From: Gigantopelta aegis
Taxonomy: Eukaryota > Mollusca > Gastropoda > Neomphalida > Peltospiridae
DNA: 64,000 nucleotides
Assembly: GCF_016097555.1 (NCBI RefSeq)
Contig: NC_054701.1
Span: forward strand, 60,155,481 to 60,219,480
Direction of reading: 5' to 3'
Within the stretch, counting starts at the first letter, position 1. Each line of letters begins with the position of its first letter. Below the pieces are notes generated by a model. The model was not told the DNA's origin. It ran no database searches and worked only from the letters and a program-made list of their open reading frames with translations. Shown here piece by piece: positions 47,801-60,251 of this stretch. Made by a program: the position numbers and the translations under genes.

Positions 47801-50800
47801 CTCTGATATCATACATGTATCTTCCACTGAAAGAATTTTTTTTTTTAGAGAGACCTACGTGTACTATTGCCAGAAAGAATACAGTAAAAATAAGTATACA
47901 AACTGAATAGAAAGAAAAAAAACATCAATAGAAAACAAAATGCCCCTTCTGGGCCCCCCAAACCCCAAAAGAAACACCTGCTATTTAAACTTAAACATAT
48001 ATGTACAGTGTGGTTATAATGCATATTCTGGTAGATAAGTGCGACGTTTCATCCAAGTTGTGTTTCTGAATTATATGTAATTTCATAATTTTAAAAATAA
48101 TTCTGTGGTTAAATGTTAATTTGATTTCGAAAATTTAATTAATAAATAATAATTGGATGTTTAATTACATGTCTGTATTTCATAAAGGCACAGCAGTCAT
48201 TCAGATTCATCGTCTGTGGAAAGAAAGAAGAAGAAAAAGAAAAAAAAGAAAAAAAAGCATAAAAAGCTAAAGGAGGAGAAAAATAAGTCTTCTGAAGCAG
48301 TAAAACTAAAAGAATGTGGAGATGCAAATTCTAGTGAGAAGATTGGGAAGAAAGAAACTGAAGGTAAACAGATTCTAATAAACTAGATGTAGATGTGGTG
48401 TGTTGGCCTTACATTGGACGTTTCCCAAAATGATGACCACTGTGTAAATAGCCAGCCCATAGCCACTTCATGTGAAAAAGATGGTGTCTTCCATGACTTG
48501 AATTTATGGAAATCAAATTTGTACACAATATTTTGCATGATGTGTGCACGCTAGTCTACTGGTCCGTAGTGCCAAAAGATCCTTACAAAATGTAGCATCG
48601 TGTAAGTCCAAAGAAGGCTGTCAGTAGTACAAATCAAAAGAGAAGAAGTGATCAGAACTACCAAAAACTGTGAAAATGGCCGTATGTATATTAAATGGAT
48701 GCAGGGCTCACACAGGAAATTTTTTTGGTTAAGCCAATTTTCAGAAATGTAGAGTATTTCCTTGAAAATCATTAAAATGTGGTTAATTTGAAGAATATTT
48801 TATTAGCCAAAGTCTAAATTTGGTAGCCATTTTGTATAAAAATTAGCAATTGGCTAATTTGGCAGTACACAGGGTGAGCCTTGTAGATGACTGCAGCGAT
48901 AGAAGTATCAATTTCTCATTTCTCCACTGGACTAGTACATTGAGAAATTGACTTGTCCATCAATATTTTCACTTGTTCAAACAAATGTTTTGTTTGATTC
49001 AAGTACAAGGACCATATTTTTTATTGTTCAAAATTAAACTGCATTGAACATTTTTACTTGTCCACTGGACAATCATTGAGGTACATTTTGCTTGTCCAAG
49101 CAGATTTTCACTTGTCAGGACAAACAGACATGTGCTTGTTTCGAACACTGGATTGCACTAATTATTTCTACATTCAGCATGTTGCAGTCACAGCATGTTC
49201 AAAGAAAACAAATGTGTATACTATATAATAACACCATGTCACACATTGTTATTCTCAGCTTGTTAGGGTCAGATTTGTATGTCATTTTGTTATATCCTAC
49301 AGCTAAAGAAAGTATCGGTCCCACTCCAAAAATGATGGCTCCAATGACTAAAGAAGCATGGGAGAAACAACAGAGTGTAATCAGACATGTCATTGATGAA
49401 ACAACAGGGAGGCGAAGGTGAGCTGTAAATGAAAACTGAGTCTTTTCAATCATTAGATCATATTTAGTAAATATTCATTTGATAGCCTAACTGTGTTTTT
49501 ATTGTCTTATTGTTCGGTCAAAGTAAAATCTTAAAATAACTTCTTCAGCTACAATCCGAGATTAAATCTCGCCTCTGAATTTTAATAAAGTTGTGTGTTT
49601 TTGTTATCAGTAAATAATCATGTTGTCAAGTGCTGTGAGACCAAATTTAATATTTTGTGTTTTAAAATCTTATCTTAACATTCATTCATCTTTCCTTCCT
49701 TCCTTCCTTCCTTTTCTTTCTTTTTTCTCTCGAAACCTTTTTCTTTCTTTACTTCTAACTTCACTGTTAACCCCATATACATTAAATAATTAAATTATGT
49801 ACCCATGTTTAATTATACTGTTGTAATGTACCATATGTATTCATATTTTGTTTATAGTAGCACAACTGTAAGGTAGTGATATCAGGGCCCCCAACCCTGA
49901 CATAAACTAGTTAAAAATTGAATTTAAAAAAAAGAAAGAAAGAAAGAAAAGATACCATTAGACAACATACAAGACTTATCTTCATCTTTTTATGTCATTG
50001 AATAACTAATGAGCTTAGAAGCAAGACACTCCTGTGGCTTCATAACTGGCTAACAGTGTATTTTTATGTCACCTAGATTGAAGATGGAAGCAAATTTAAA
50101 CAATAATGGCGCATCATATCAATTTTCAATGCTTAAACATATATTTTTCTCTCTTTTTTTTTAAACTTAAAATTGCAGCTGCTTTAATATGTCTTTAAAA
50201 TGGTGCAGTTTTAGGCTCATCATTTAATACTCACTATGACATGAAAAGCGGCACTAGAAGAAAAAAAACAAAGGAGAAAAAAGAATTGCAGTCATGCAGA
50301 AGAAGCAGTTTTTATTGAATACACATACATGTATCTTTTACTGAGATTCAGATGTTTCCACAAATGTCAGGTACGCTATTTTTTTTAGTAAAGATAATGA
50401 TCATTGATAGGATCATGTTTCAAGACACAGTACATGTACTAACATTGATGATGACTAACCCCAGTGCATTTGATACATCTATAGGTTGGTAAAAGGAGAT
50501 GGGGAAATCCTAGAGGAAATTGTCAGCAAGGAGAGACATCAAGAGATAAACAAGGTATTCATCGATTATAATATCTTTCTCTCATTTCGGCAAAAGCAAG
50601 ATAGAAATAGCCCATGTGAGAAAACAATACATGATACATATATTCCATATATAGTTTCCTTTGACAACACAGAACTGTCTATATTTACTGACTCATCACT
50701 CAGGTGTTATGTTTATGATCCTGGAATGGAAGAAAGGAAGGAAATGTTTTATTTAACGACGCACTCAACACATTTTATTTACGGTTATATGGCATTGAAC

Positions 50801-52674
50801 ATATCATTAAAGACCACACAGATATAGAGAGAGGAAACCCACTGTCACCACTTCATGGACTACTCTTTTCGATTAGCAGCAAGGGATCTTTTATATACAC
50901 CATCCCACAGACAGGATAGTGCATACCACAACCTTTGTTACATCGGTTGTGGAGCACTGGCTGGAATGAGAAATAGCCCGATGGGGATCGATCTTAAACC
51001 AACTGTGCATCAAGCGAGCGCTTTTACCACTGCCCCCACCCCCCGGAATGGATTATATGCCCATAGCAGTAACCAATTATGCTGATCCAACAAAGAGTGG
51101 GAAAATCTTTTTTATCCATAGTTGTGATACACATTTGTGTTTTGTTAGATCAAGCTAGCCTTTTGCAGTATGTCAGTGCAGGTACATGGCATCAATCCTT
51201 GTGGAACATCTGGTGATGTCACCAAATGATAATTTCACATATACAGTCAAACTTCGATAACTCGATCTTGAAGGGGACGAGGAAATAGTTCGAGTTTCAG
51301 GGAGTTTGAGTTTTCGAAATCAATATATAACAGTTCAAATTTGAAACTGCAATGCAGCTGGTTTATTTCGCTTAATACTGTAAGAAGCATGTGCTTCGCT
51401 GCCTGCCTCTGAAAGGCGAATAAATATATTAGTCACTTTTCCCCATGCCACCCCATCTCATCCCACCCCAGTTGTTGGTATTTTCGACGCCTGTCGTACA
51501 TTAATTTTGCGTATATTGTAAAAGTAAGTAAATAAAACAAAAAGAATCACCTTGATGAATTTGAAATATATGCTTGGGCATATAGGCTACATGTATTTAT
51601 TGACAGAAAATAAACTAAAAAAACAAGGCATTTACATACATATATAAATAACAAAAAGTAACGTTGGCATATTTTACAGATGTCAAAATATGGCGGAATG
51701 TAACTAACAAATAAAACACTGAATAACACAAGTACATTTGTTTTACACAAAATTATTTATGCTTCTCACCTCTACTTTCTTTCTCCAATCTGGCCACCCA
51801 CCCTCCATTTCTGGGCCCTACGCAAGAATGCTAGGATGACAAGAAAGCAGAACTTTTTTAAACTGATCTGGCTCTTTCCCAGATTGCTCGATCATAACTA
51901 AATAACTGGTAATTGATAAACATTAACTGATACATAAAGAGCAAAGCTAAAGTTTGACACGATTCACGTCTTTGAGAGCAAAAACAAACAGCACTAACAA
52001 TTATTACAAATGCTCTTTGATGTTAACTAGACTGTGTCTGTAATTAAGTATTACGTTGCGAGGCTCTCCACCACGGACGAACACTGACTCTCAAACTTAG
52101 GATCATTTCATTCCGCTTAGTCAGCGATCTATTCTTCTGTAATTATCACCCTAATCCTCGACAGCCAAGACCACCCGAGACAGGCGCGCTTTGCTTGCTT
52201 GACACGATTGACAATACATTCGTCTTTAAAATACTATCGGCAACGACAATTTGATCAATCCACATGCGTCGAGTTTTAGAGGTGCATGCTCTATTAAATC
52301 TTTATGGCGGGACCAAAGAGTTAGGTCGAGAGATTGAGATTATCGAGTTTTCGAAGGTCGTTATTACTAGTTTGTATAGCAACTCGGCCGGGACCATCAC
52401 TTCAGATCGAGAGATCAAAGGTGGGGTGATTGAAGTTTAACTGTATATGCTATTAAAACATTTAATATATTTAATTCTTTATAATTTTTGGTTGCAAAGG
52501 AAATGAAAAAAATATACATAGCATATATACCTTTTTACAAAATCATATATTGTAGTCAGCATTGATATATTTGTATGTATGTTCTTTGATGACTCAAGAT
52601 ATTTACTTATTTTTCAGCAAGCCACCATGGGAGATGCTCTACACTACCAGGTTCAAATGGGACTTCTCAAGTAA
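44886..52674 (+). CDS. ARL6IP4: ADP-ribosylation factor-like 6-interacting protein 4 (SRp25-like), complete, 5 exons
   Basis: Exons: 44886-45136, 48188-48363, 49303-49417, 50485-50554, 52618-52674 (TAA). They total 669 nt (222 residues), with GT-AG introns and closing phases. ARL6IP4 is a nuclear protein of splicing speckles and nucleolus, linked to pre-mRNA splicing. Residues 1-85 are Arg/Ser/Lys-rich (RSHSRERDRHSRPK), followed by a poly-Lys block at about 95-107 that would act as a nuclear/nucleolar localisation signal. The C-terminal 80 residues carry the family signature: PMTKEAWEKQQSVIRHVID, ETTGRRRLVKGDGEILEEIV, SKERHQEINKQATMGDAL. The ATG at 44886 is the first in the frame and fits the family's basic N terminus. 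It is transcribed divergently from LRRC43. Intron 1 (about 3 kb) carries a large inverted-repeat element. Confidence 0.95.
45379..46737. mobile_element. About 1.36-kb element with subterminal GGTACGAAATGAC repeats
   Basis: The left end 'ggttactagtcatttagtac' is the complement of the right end 'catgaattgactggttacc' with few mismatches. Inside the left half is 'cagttcgcccccaaa' repeated three times. 'catttcgtacc' occurs several times at 46058-46110, and the complementary 'ggtacgaaatgac' about eight times at 46540-46725. Such subterminal repeat arrays in opposite orientation are typical of DNA transposons whose ends bind the transposase repeatedly. It sits in ARL6IP4 intron 1; no transposase was recognised. 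Confidence 0.7.
45859..46059 (-). CDS. Small ORF inside the 1.36-kb element, function unknown
   Basis: The ORF encodes 66 residues, with a charged, helix-prone C-terminal half (FQLWDDYEQEIMSASRLL) and basic patches. Its ATG lies within a copy of the 'gtacgaaatg' subterminal repeat, so the coding region starts exactly where the repeat array ends. I do not recognise the protein. It could be the remains of a protein carried by the element or a captured host fragment. No splice sites or polyadenylation signal were tied to it. Confidence 0.3.
   Translation of the reverse strand: MDVRNHKEVALLPLHARMVSEGKLKCRIRKAGNSLEGKLFQLWDDYEQEIMSASRLLKECAKLYGL
49690..49745. repeat. (cctt)n / (cttt)n simple repeat
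   Basis: 'ttccttccttccttcc' passes into 'ctttctttt' in ARL6IP4 intron 3. Confidence 0.85.
50739..51045 (-). repeat. SINE, family A with 'tail 2'
   Basis: It is similar to the copy at 32468-32768, including 'ttaacgacgcactcaacac' at the tail and 'ctactcttttcgattagcag' in the middle. The head end near 51040 is C-rich. It lies in ARL6IP4 intron 4, antisense to the gene. Confidence 0.85.
51242..52445. mobile_element. 1.2-kb TIR DNA element, non-autonomous or dead
   Basis: The left end 'tacagtcaaacttcgataac' and the right end 'gattgaagtttaactgta' are inverted. Next to them 'tcgagtttcagggagtttga' on the left is mirrored by 'tcgagagattgagattatcg'-type sequence on the right. The interior has no ORF above about 70 residues, so any transposase is lost. 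It is in ARL6IP4 intron 4. Confidence 0.75.
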
Positions 52675-53445
52675 AAGACATCATTAATATTTCACTAATA
52701 ATATACACCTTCCTGCCGAACAGATTTTTAGTGTTTAGAAATTAGTATTTTTTAACCCAGTGCAGGGCTCATTTCTAAAAATCAGAATCCATTTCCAATA
52801 ATACTCTGCATTTGTCAGGAATTATTTTATTTATTAGTATTAAATTCTGAATTAATTAGACCCTGAGTGAATCTATAACAATAGTGGATTATGTATGATA
52901 CATGTATATATCAATTTTGAACAGAAAATGTTGGATCAGATTTAAAAGCAGTGCACTAAGAAATGTAAAGTGGAGCTGCATTATTATGATTCTTTATGTG
53001 TGAGTGATGATCTCCCACCCTATATCCCAGTGCTTTTCTTAGAAATTTAAATGGCCTCAACTATATATACTGATTTTTATCAAGGGAGGAAAAATTGGAC
53101 AAACTAACAAATTAATTTTTAAGGTCTTCTTGGAATATAGACTTGACAGTGTGTTAAACCTAGACTTCATCAGCATGTCGATGATTATTGCTGTAACATA
53201 GGCATCAGAAGAACAAGAGTTCTAATAACCCCCCACCCACCCGCCCCCGTAACTTTCAAGCTAAGGTGGCAGAGTATGCATTATTGCCCCTGCCTCCAAA
53301 TGAAAGACAAATTAATAACTGCCCCCAACATCCAATTTCTGGCATCTTCTGAGCCTATGTGTAAGATCAAAAATGAAGACTAAGTATATTATTAATTTGA
53401 TTATGTAAGTGGAATGAATGGGGAATTGAATTTCACAAATCGGTG

Positions 53446-53590
53446 CCTGGTAAGAGATTTTCAATACTATCCTAGCACTACGATATCGTAAAACCATCGT
53501 AAGCTATGCCATCACGACGACACATGCCATAGCCTACAATGGTTTTAGGATATCATAGCACTAAGATAGCATCGAAAATCTAGGCCCAGG
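53446..53590. mobile_element. About 145-bp fold-back element
   Basis: Arms starting 'agattttcaatactatccta' and ending 'gatagcatcgaaaatct' pair around a short centre with 'catcacgacgacac'. It is intergenic. Confidence 0.8.
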
Positions 53591-54693
53591 TAATTAGTTG
53601 TAGTAAAATTATGGATTGGGATAAAGGCAGATCAGTACAATGATTCTAAAATTGGATTACGATGACGAGAATGAAATAGGAGTATTACTGCGCTGTTGCC
53701 ATCCATTTTTATTTTCTGTTGCGGTTTTTTTTTTTTTTTACTGTCTTGCTTTTCCTAACAAGGTACATATAATTTTGTGTACACCATCAATGCACCTCAT
53801 TATCTTTAGCCTTTATATTTTATGTTTATATGTGAATTCTAGCAAAACCATTATTTTAGTATTAGAGGCTGTTCATAAGTATTAACATTTTCACAAGCAT
53901 ACAAACCATATACTTTGAGAATGGGGGTGGGGAGAGGGTAAGCAATACCCCATACACATTTAAAACAAAAAATGTAGAGACCAATTTTCCTTGCAAAATC
54001 TACTCTCTTTTTTAATGTGTAATTTTTGGAGGGGGCAAGTGGGTAGCCAGAAAGTTTTTTTTATGCTTTTGAAAGTGTTGACACTTGTGAATAGTCCTTT
54101 ATTTTAATGTTTCTATAGTCTATTTTTGGACTTAATGTGACAGCAGGTTTACCATGTTTGTTAGTCTCTTACCAGTTCAGCCGGAGGGGACTACAGGTTT
54201 CATCTCCGTTCTTCTGTCTGTCCATCCCACATATAGGTTTTTTTATACTTTTTTTTTTTTTTTTACAATGCATCAAAATACTGAGCTGAAATTTTGTGTA
54301 TAGCTTTATCATGTACTGTTACAGATCATGTTTGATTTTCATGGCGATTTACCCATTTTTCAGTTATGGTCCTTGAACTTAGGAGCTACAAAATGTTGTT
54401 TGTGCCTGGTAGGGGACATGTATTTCTTCAGCAGTACTCTTAGAATGCTTGTTGTGACATGCAAATTAATATGTTTAAGACTTGTTTTAAAGTTGCTTCA
54501 TCTCATGTGCTTTATGCCTAGATCATATGGAGGATATGGTGATAGGGATCCATTTTTTAGCATTTAATATTTTTATGAATATGATCATCTTTCTGTGTTT
54601 TGTTTGTTCCATTAACTGATATCATAACAAAGTTCACAGAATATTTCTGGGACAGGTAAATGAAAATCACTAAATAAAGAATTTATTATTATA

Positions 54694-55213
54694 TACTCTT
54701 CAAAAAAAGTAGGGGAACCTGAAATATTAATGTTAATATCAACTATTAGACTGAACATACATTTTGACCACAGACATCCTAGTAAAGAACGTTCGTCTAT
54801 TTATCAATACATGCATCACACAGTTGCCCCGTACTTGTGCATGGAGTGTCATTTCGATTTTGACAATTTCCAGTAATGTCCATTAATCACTGTGGAACAT
54901 TATTTCTGTCAATCGTTTTCTTTCTGTTGATCATACAGTTGTTATTGTTTTGTTTTTAGTTATTTTTATTGTTTGAATTTGTGATTTACTGATAAAAAAA
55001 ACACGTCTACTTTCAAATTTCACTTATGACCTCAATCGTCCTTCAAGATCTTTGGTGGTCATAAAACCTTCTGTAATACTGAACTACCAGTTGTAATGTT
55101 TGCCCAATTAATTCACTATTATCATATAACCATTCCCCACAGCTAATATACCTTCCAACTTTGGCAATTGTAAATTCTTATTAGAGTTTTTCCCTGCGTT
55201 TTTTTAAAGAGTA
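54694..55213. mobile_element. 520-bp TIR element with TA target duplication (Tc1/mariner-type MITE)
   Basis: The left end 'tactcttcaaaaaaagtagg' and the right end 'ttttttaaagagta' (preceded by 'ccctgcg') are inverted, and each is flanked by TA. Length, TA duplication and lack of coding capacity fit a non-autonomous Tc1/mariner-type element. Confidence 0.82.
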
Positions 55214-55416
55214 TATCATTATTTTCATTTTTAAGTGGTTAATATAGATCTCAAATGTTTCCAGTAGATTTAAAGACAATCACAGATTGACCGAGTTGAA
55301 TTTCTACTTCTAGGTATTAGTGGAGATTTTTAAGTCATGAAACATCCATCAAATCTATTGTTAGGATATGTGTTGATTTATAAATGAGTTACTAAAAAAA
55401 AACATGTTGAGATCTG

Positions 55417-55443
55417 GGGGGGGGGGGGGGGGGGGGGGGGGGG
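55417..55443. repeat. Poly-G tract
   Basis: An uninterrupted run of about 26 G. Its true length may be uncertain because such tracts are prone to sequencing error. Confidence 0.9.
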
Positions 55444-55991
55444 TTTACAAAGCCAACCAGTAGCAGTGTATTTAAAACATTTCTTGTGCAATAGCATGAA
55501 ATAATTCAGGGAACCAAAACCACACACCTTTTCAGTTAAATGAATTACCTCACTTTAAAAAGAAGTGGGGAAAAACAGATATGCTGTTAGGTACAACATT
55601 GTATAGTACTTCAGGAGTGCATATTAATTACTCATGTCTGTAGATACAATTTGAAAATTATTCGTTGTGGAATCCTGGAAGAATTAGTACTGTATGCTTG
55701 TGATTCAATACACAGATATATAATTAAAAGTCACATAACTTGATGTGAAGAAATCCTTTCAAGCAAACCAGAATTCTGGAGAATAAAATGTTTTGTGTAC
55801 TATAAACATATTCAATGCCACTAACAGGTGCATCCATAGATTTTCATCTCAATGGATGTTTTAAAAAAAATCAAATTGAAAAAGAAAAAAAAACTTGCAA
55901 AGAAAATAATTCAATTAAAATTTGAGTTATTATTTTTCAGTCACTGTGATGAATATTCATAGGTGCATCTATAAACCCAAGTTTCTTTGAT

Positions 55992-56180
55992 CAGTGGCAG
56001 ATCCAGAAAATCTATTTAGGGGGGCCCCAGTGACATGAGGTGGAATGCCAAGGGAACTTTGGGGGAGGTTTGGAGGGGGATCGTAAAAAAAAAATGAAAA
56101 TATATAATAAAATTATAACTATCGCAAAATTTGGGGGGGGGGGGGGGGAGCCTGCCCCCTCTCCCCCAGATCCGCATCTG
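55992..56180. mobile_element. hAT-like MITE, about 190 bp
   Basis: The left end 'cagtggcagatccag' and the right end 'ccagatccgcatctg' are imperfect inverted repeats of the CAGTGGCGGATCCAG style common in hAT-derived MITEs. A G-rich tract in the middle is mirrored by the C-rich run 'cctgccccctctccccc'. Confidence 0.6.
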
Positions 56181-56646
56181 TTTATCTAGAACTTATAGTT
56201 TGTTTGAAATGTAAAACTTTAATTTTGAGCTAAATTCAAAAAGTTGACACTGTTGGGAAAAGTAATAACCACATCTCAGCATTTTATTTCATACAGGTCA
56301 GACAAAAACTAATGTTTAGCTAGAAATACTATACACTTTTGTAAGAGGACCAATTGAATTTCAGGAATTTAGTGCTGGAAACGTAAAAATGTAGTTGCAA
56401 ATGTGATTCATAAATGTTTATGTGGACACCATTTTGTTTTGTAAATATATGTGTGCCTGTACAGTATTTTGTTGTTTAATGATCTAGCAGTTTATTTATT
56501 AGCCGTATTTTCCACTATTCAGAACCAAATTTAAATCTGTTTTGTCATAATAGCATAATTAAATTTTCAGTCAAGCATGTTTCTTTCTCATTAAATGTTT
56601 CTTTAAAAGCTTCATTGAAAGTTTACACAACAAATCATATATCCAG

Positions 56647-56776
56647 GTACACCAACGAGAACAGCCAATGAAAAGGTTTCATCTACCAAACCATCGTTGA
56701 TCAAGACAGTTCATTTGAATGCAGACACTGAATGGACAAGATGAATGAATTATGAAACTTATAACATGTAAATAAA
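56647..56776 (+). other. Possible alternative terminal exon (weak)
   Basis: An acceptor-like 'tatatccag' precedes 56647, from which phase 0 gives 17 codons and TGA at 56698-56700, with an AATAAA at 56771-56776. It could be joined to ARL6IP4 exon 4, which also ends in phase 0. There is no similarity to the canonical C terminus, so this may be chance or an unrelated non-coding exon. Confidence 0.2.
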
Positions 56777-57186
56777 TGCTATTCCCAATATCTTTATTTT
56801 TTGCGTTTACTTGTTTTTGCTTTTGGTGCACCCATTAGATATACAGTAAAGTACTCTTATAATGAACTGCAAGGGACCAGGAACATCGGTTTGTTATAGC
56901 AGTATTTCGTTGTAAACATTTACAGAAGTGAGCGTTTTCATTCAGGAAATCAGCCATTTTGGATTTTTCAAATTTAAACACCATAAACACAAGAATTAGT
57001 GGGGTAGGGTGTTTTTTTAAATTTTATTTATTATCACCAATAGAAGCAAATACAATGTTTTCACATTTCCACCTGTTCTCCCAAGACCAATGTATTAATT
57101 AAATGCAAGGCCGTGGTATATGCTGTTCCATTTTTGTCAAAATGCATATAAGAGATATGTTGTTACCAACTGAAAGGTTAAACAGT

Positions 57187-57476
57187 TTGTTTTGTTTAAT
57201 GACATCACTAGAGCATATTGATTTATTAATCATCGGCTATTGGATGTCAAACATATGGTAATTTTGACACAGTCATAGAGATGAAACCACCTACATTTTG
57301 CCATTAGTAGCATGGAATCATTTATATGCACCATCCCACAGACAGCATAACACATACCACAGCTTTTGATATCAGTCGTGCTGCACTGGCTAGAGCAAAA
57401 AATAGGCCCACCGACCGACCACGCATCAAACAAGTGTTTTATCACTGGGCTACATCCCGCCTCACCCCCCACCCCC
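57187..57476 (-). repeat. SINE, family A
   Basis: The minus-strand tail is at 57187 ('tttaatgacatcactagagc' on the plus strand), the body contains 'atgcaccatcccacagacag', and the head ends near 57460 ('cactgggctacatcccgcc') before a C-rich tract. Confidence 0.82.
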
Positions 57477-58149
57477 CACCCCCCCAACTGCAAAAGCATA
57501 TCTCATGTGGAAACAATCGAGAGATTTATCCAGGCATTCTACAGTACCAAACATTGGCCCCTTTCCAAAAGCAAATGGCACTAAAAATTCCCAATTTGAT
57601 TGTCATGTTATGTCATAGGGTTTTACGTGCACATTCAGAACAAGCTGTTGTAGCACACGCCTGTCGTCGGCACGAGCCGGCTCCTCCGTCCATGACAGGA
57701 AAGGTGGGGGGAGGGGAGAGGAGGGACCGCATGCACTGGCAGGTGCAAGGGAGCACCAGCAGCCTGATCAAATCGGTAGCAGGCAGGTGGTGGTGGTGCT
57801 ATGGAATTTGAATGGAGCAGTTAAATGCCAAAGAGAAAAGGGTGCGCAATTTTGATCGAGGGAATTTTGCGCAATTTTTGAACGGTCGGTCGAAAAGTAA
57901 ATGGCCAAGCTAATATAGGTTTTGATATTAGTGAATCAAGAGTAGCTCATTAATTTTAGACCTACGATGCTGTGGTGTCTCCCAATTTGATTGTGTTAAT
58001 ATAATTTAAATAGTATGCATTGTTTCATTCAGTGGCCTGAAAAAAACATACCAGTTATGATTTTTAATTGTGCTAAATTCTTAATCAACATCGGACAGAA
58101 GGCCCTGCTGATACGTGGGGAAAATAGTCGACAGAAGGTTAATGGTAAA

Positions 58150-58455
58150 ATTTGATTTCTTTAACATTACTAGATTTATTAATCAAATACTTGGTAATTA
58201 TGACAATGTCACATGTAATCTTCAGAGAAAACCCACTACATTATTCCATTAGTAATAAGTGGTCTTGTTTTTAATATGCATTTCCCCCAAACAGGACCGC
58301 ACATCCCATGGTCTTTAATACACCAGTCAAGGAGCACTGGTTGGGATGAGAAAAGACCCAATAAGAGGACAGGTCCACAGAGAAGATTCGATCAGGATCA
58401 GACTTTGACCCAAGCACCTTTGGCGAGTGCTCCAACGCCGTAGCTACCTGGTAGA
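58150..58455 (-). repeat. SINE, family A, strongly diverged
   Basis: Weak traces: 'ttattaatcaaatacttgg', 'atgcatttcccccaaacagg', 'gtctttaatacaccagtc' and 'ggagcactggttgggatg'. Confidence 0.55.
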
Positions 58456-58707
58456 TCTTGATTACCATTAGTCTCTTAACAGTTCTTAATACATTTTTCT
58501 TTCTTTAACAGTCCTGATCTGTTAGTGTTCTTTCATTCAGTTCAGTTTCATTGTACGAACTTAAGCTTCTTGCTTGGAATGTTTTTGTTCTGTACACTGG
58601 TGCATTACCCGACCGTGTCTATAGAAATTGGCTATTGGGTGTCACAAAAGGTAAGTATATGAATGTTTAACAACAATCCAGCACAAAAATACACATCGGC
58701 TATTGGT

Positions 58708-58770
58708 AACACAGGCTGGATCTAGCTTACTTGGTAAAGCACTCGCCCGAGATGCTTGTGTCGAACCACC
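58708..58770 (+). repeat. SINE head fragment
   Basis: 'ggatctagcttacttggtaa' followed by 'agcactcgcccgagatgc' matches the head of family A (compare 36044). The body is missing. Confidence 0.55.
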
Positions 58771-59823
58771 TCATTAATCCATTTTTATTTGGAACTCTGT
58801 AGAATTCAGCTATTCTTTAAATAACCCACACAACACAATAAATATTTTGGTATTCTCTAAACATAAATGACCACAAAACACTAAGCTGAAATACGCCGTT
58901 TATTTCAAAGATGTAGTCTTGATTGCCATAGGCATGTTGTAAGCAAGGGAGGGAACAATTTCAAGTGACATCCACATAACCATTCATTCCAAAGTTATCA
59001 AAATTAACAAATAATAAAAAAACATCAGTGTAGGTAACTGCACTCTTACTAAGAATTGGTTTCAATCACAGTACATTACCATTACCAATATTTATTTACA
59101 TGCTCATATACCACTAGAGTTTCGAGCATGTTTGTCCCGGGTCCAATCTCTGGATAGCCAGTGATAATCACAGTACAATCATCTAATAATAAATACACCC
59201 ATTATGGTCCATGATTTAACAACATGACATAATTTCTGTTGTCACCTGAAAGTAATGGCTGGTAGTCCAGTTATATAACCAGTACAGAACAGCCATTTGG
59301 TAAGTAATGGAACAGTTTCCCATTTGTTAACATAATAATAATTAAATAATATACCAAATATTATAGTGCTGTATAATTAAGTTTTGAATTATGGATACAG
59401 ATTATCATTTTTTAATTGAAATTGATGTGTTGCTCCCAATTTGAAATATGCCATTCTCTCTCATAGCGTGTGTATGTGCATGCATGCGAGAGCACACAAA
59501 TATTTATTTTTTGGTCAGACCTTAACGTCTATAACAAATTAAAATATCAAGAGGAAACACCTTATTTCTTTTATCTTTGTTTAGCTTTCATCTTTAAAAG
59601 TTAATAAGAGCATTATAATTGTAATTAATCACATAATAAACTGTCAATTACTATGGCATTTACTTTTTAATGTTCAGTGGATATATTTACTTTTGTTTAG
59701 CTTTAATCTACAAAGAAAAGAAGACTATTACTGTAATTAATCAGATAATAATTGCTTTAACATTTATTTAATTTGTAATGTAGATACATGTATATATATT
59801 TCTTTACAACTATGGAGTTAAGT

Positions 59824-59963
59824 GGCGTACTCATTATGCGATTAGTCGTATAAACTTGTTGGCCCTACAAAAAATTGGACCGTCGTTCCAATGTAGATGT
59901 TCTTACAGTACAATTTAATCACATGTGACAAGTCGGTGTCACTAATCGCATAATGAGAACACC
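59824..59963. mobile_element. About 140-bp inverted-repeat element
   Basis: 'ggcgtactcattatgcgatt' on the left pairs with 'aatcgcataatgagaacacc' on the right. The middle is unique. It is intergenic. Confidence 0.75.
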
Positions 59964-60065
59964 ATTTCAACCATTTCTTTAATGCTTCTAGACATTTGGC
60001 TAGGATTTTGAATATAAATTGTACTATCACATGACTTCCAATGGTAAACAATACAGGTCATTCTA

Positions 60066-60145
60066 AAACTGATCACACGAGGGAGGTACTATATATATAT
60101 ATATATATCGTGTGATTATATATATACATGTATATATATAATGCG
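60066..60145. repeat. (ta)n repeat within a short palindrome
   Basis: 'atcacacgag' on the left and 'tcgtgtgat' on the right flank a (ta)n run, followed by further TA dinucleotides. Confidence 0.75.
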
Positions 60146-60251
60146 TGACAGGTCTGCCTCTCTTTTTTTATGGTTTAAATATTTATTATGTGGCTGGTGA
60201 ATATATAAATAAATGTCTCCCTATTCCACACCATATGTTCAATTTTGGAAG

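Noticed and set aside
57326..57811. 161-residue ORF as a gene
   Set aside because: The first half is an antisense SINE and the rest is C/G-rich low-complexity sequence, with no splice partner or homologous motif.
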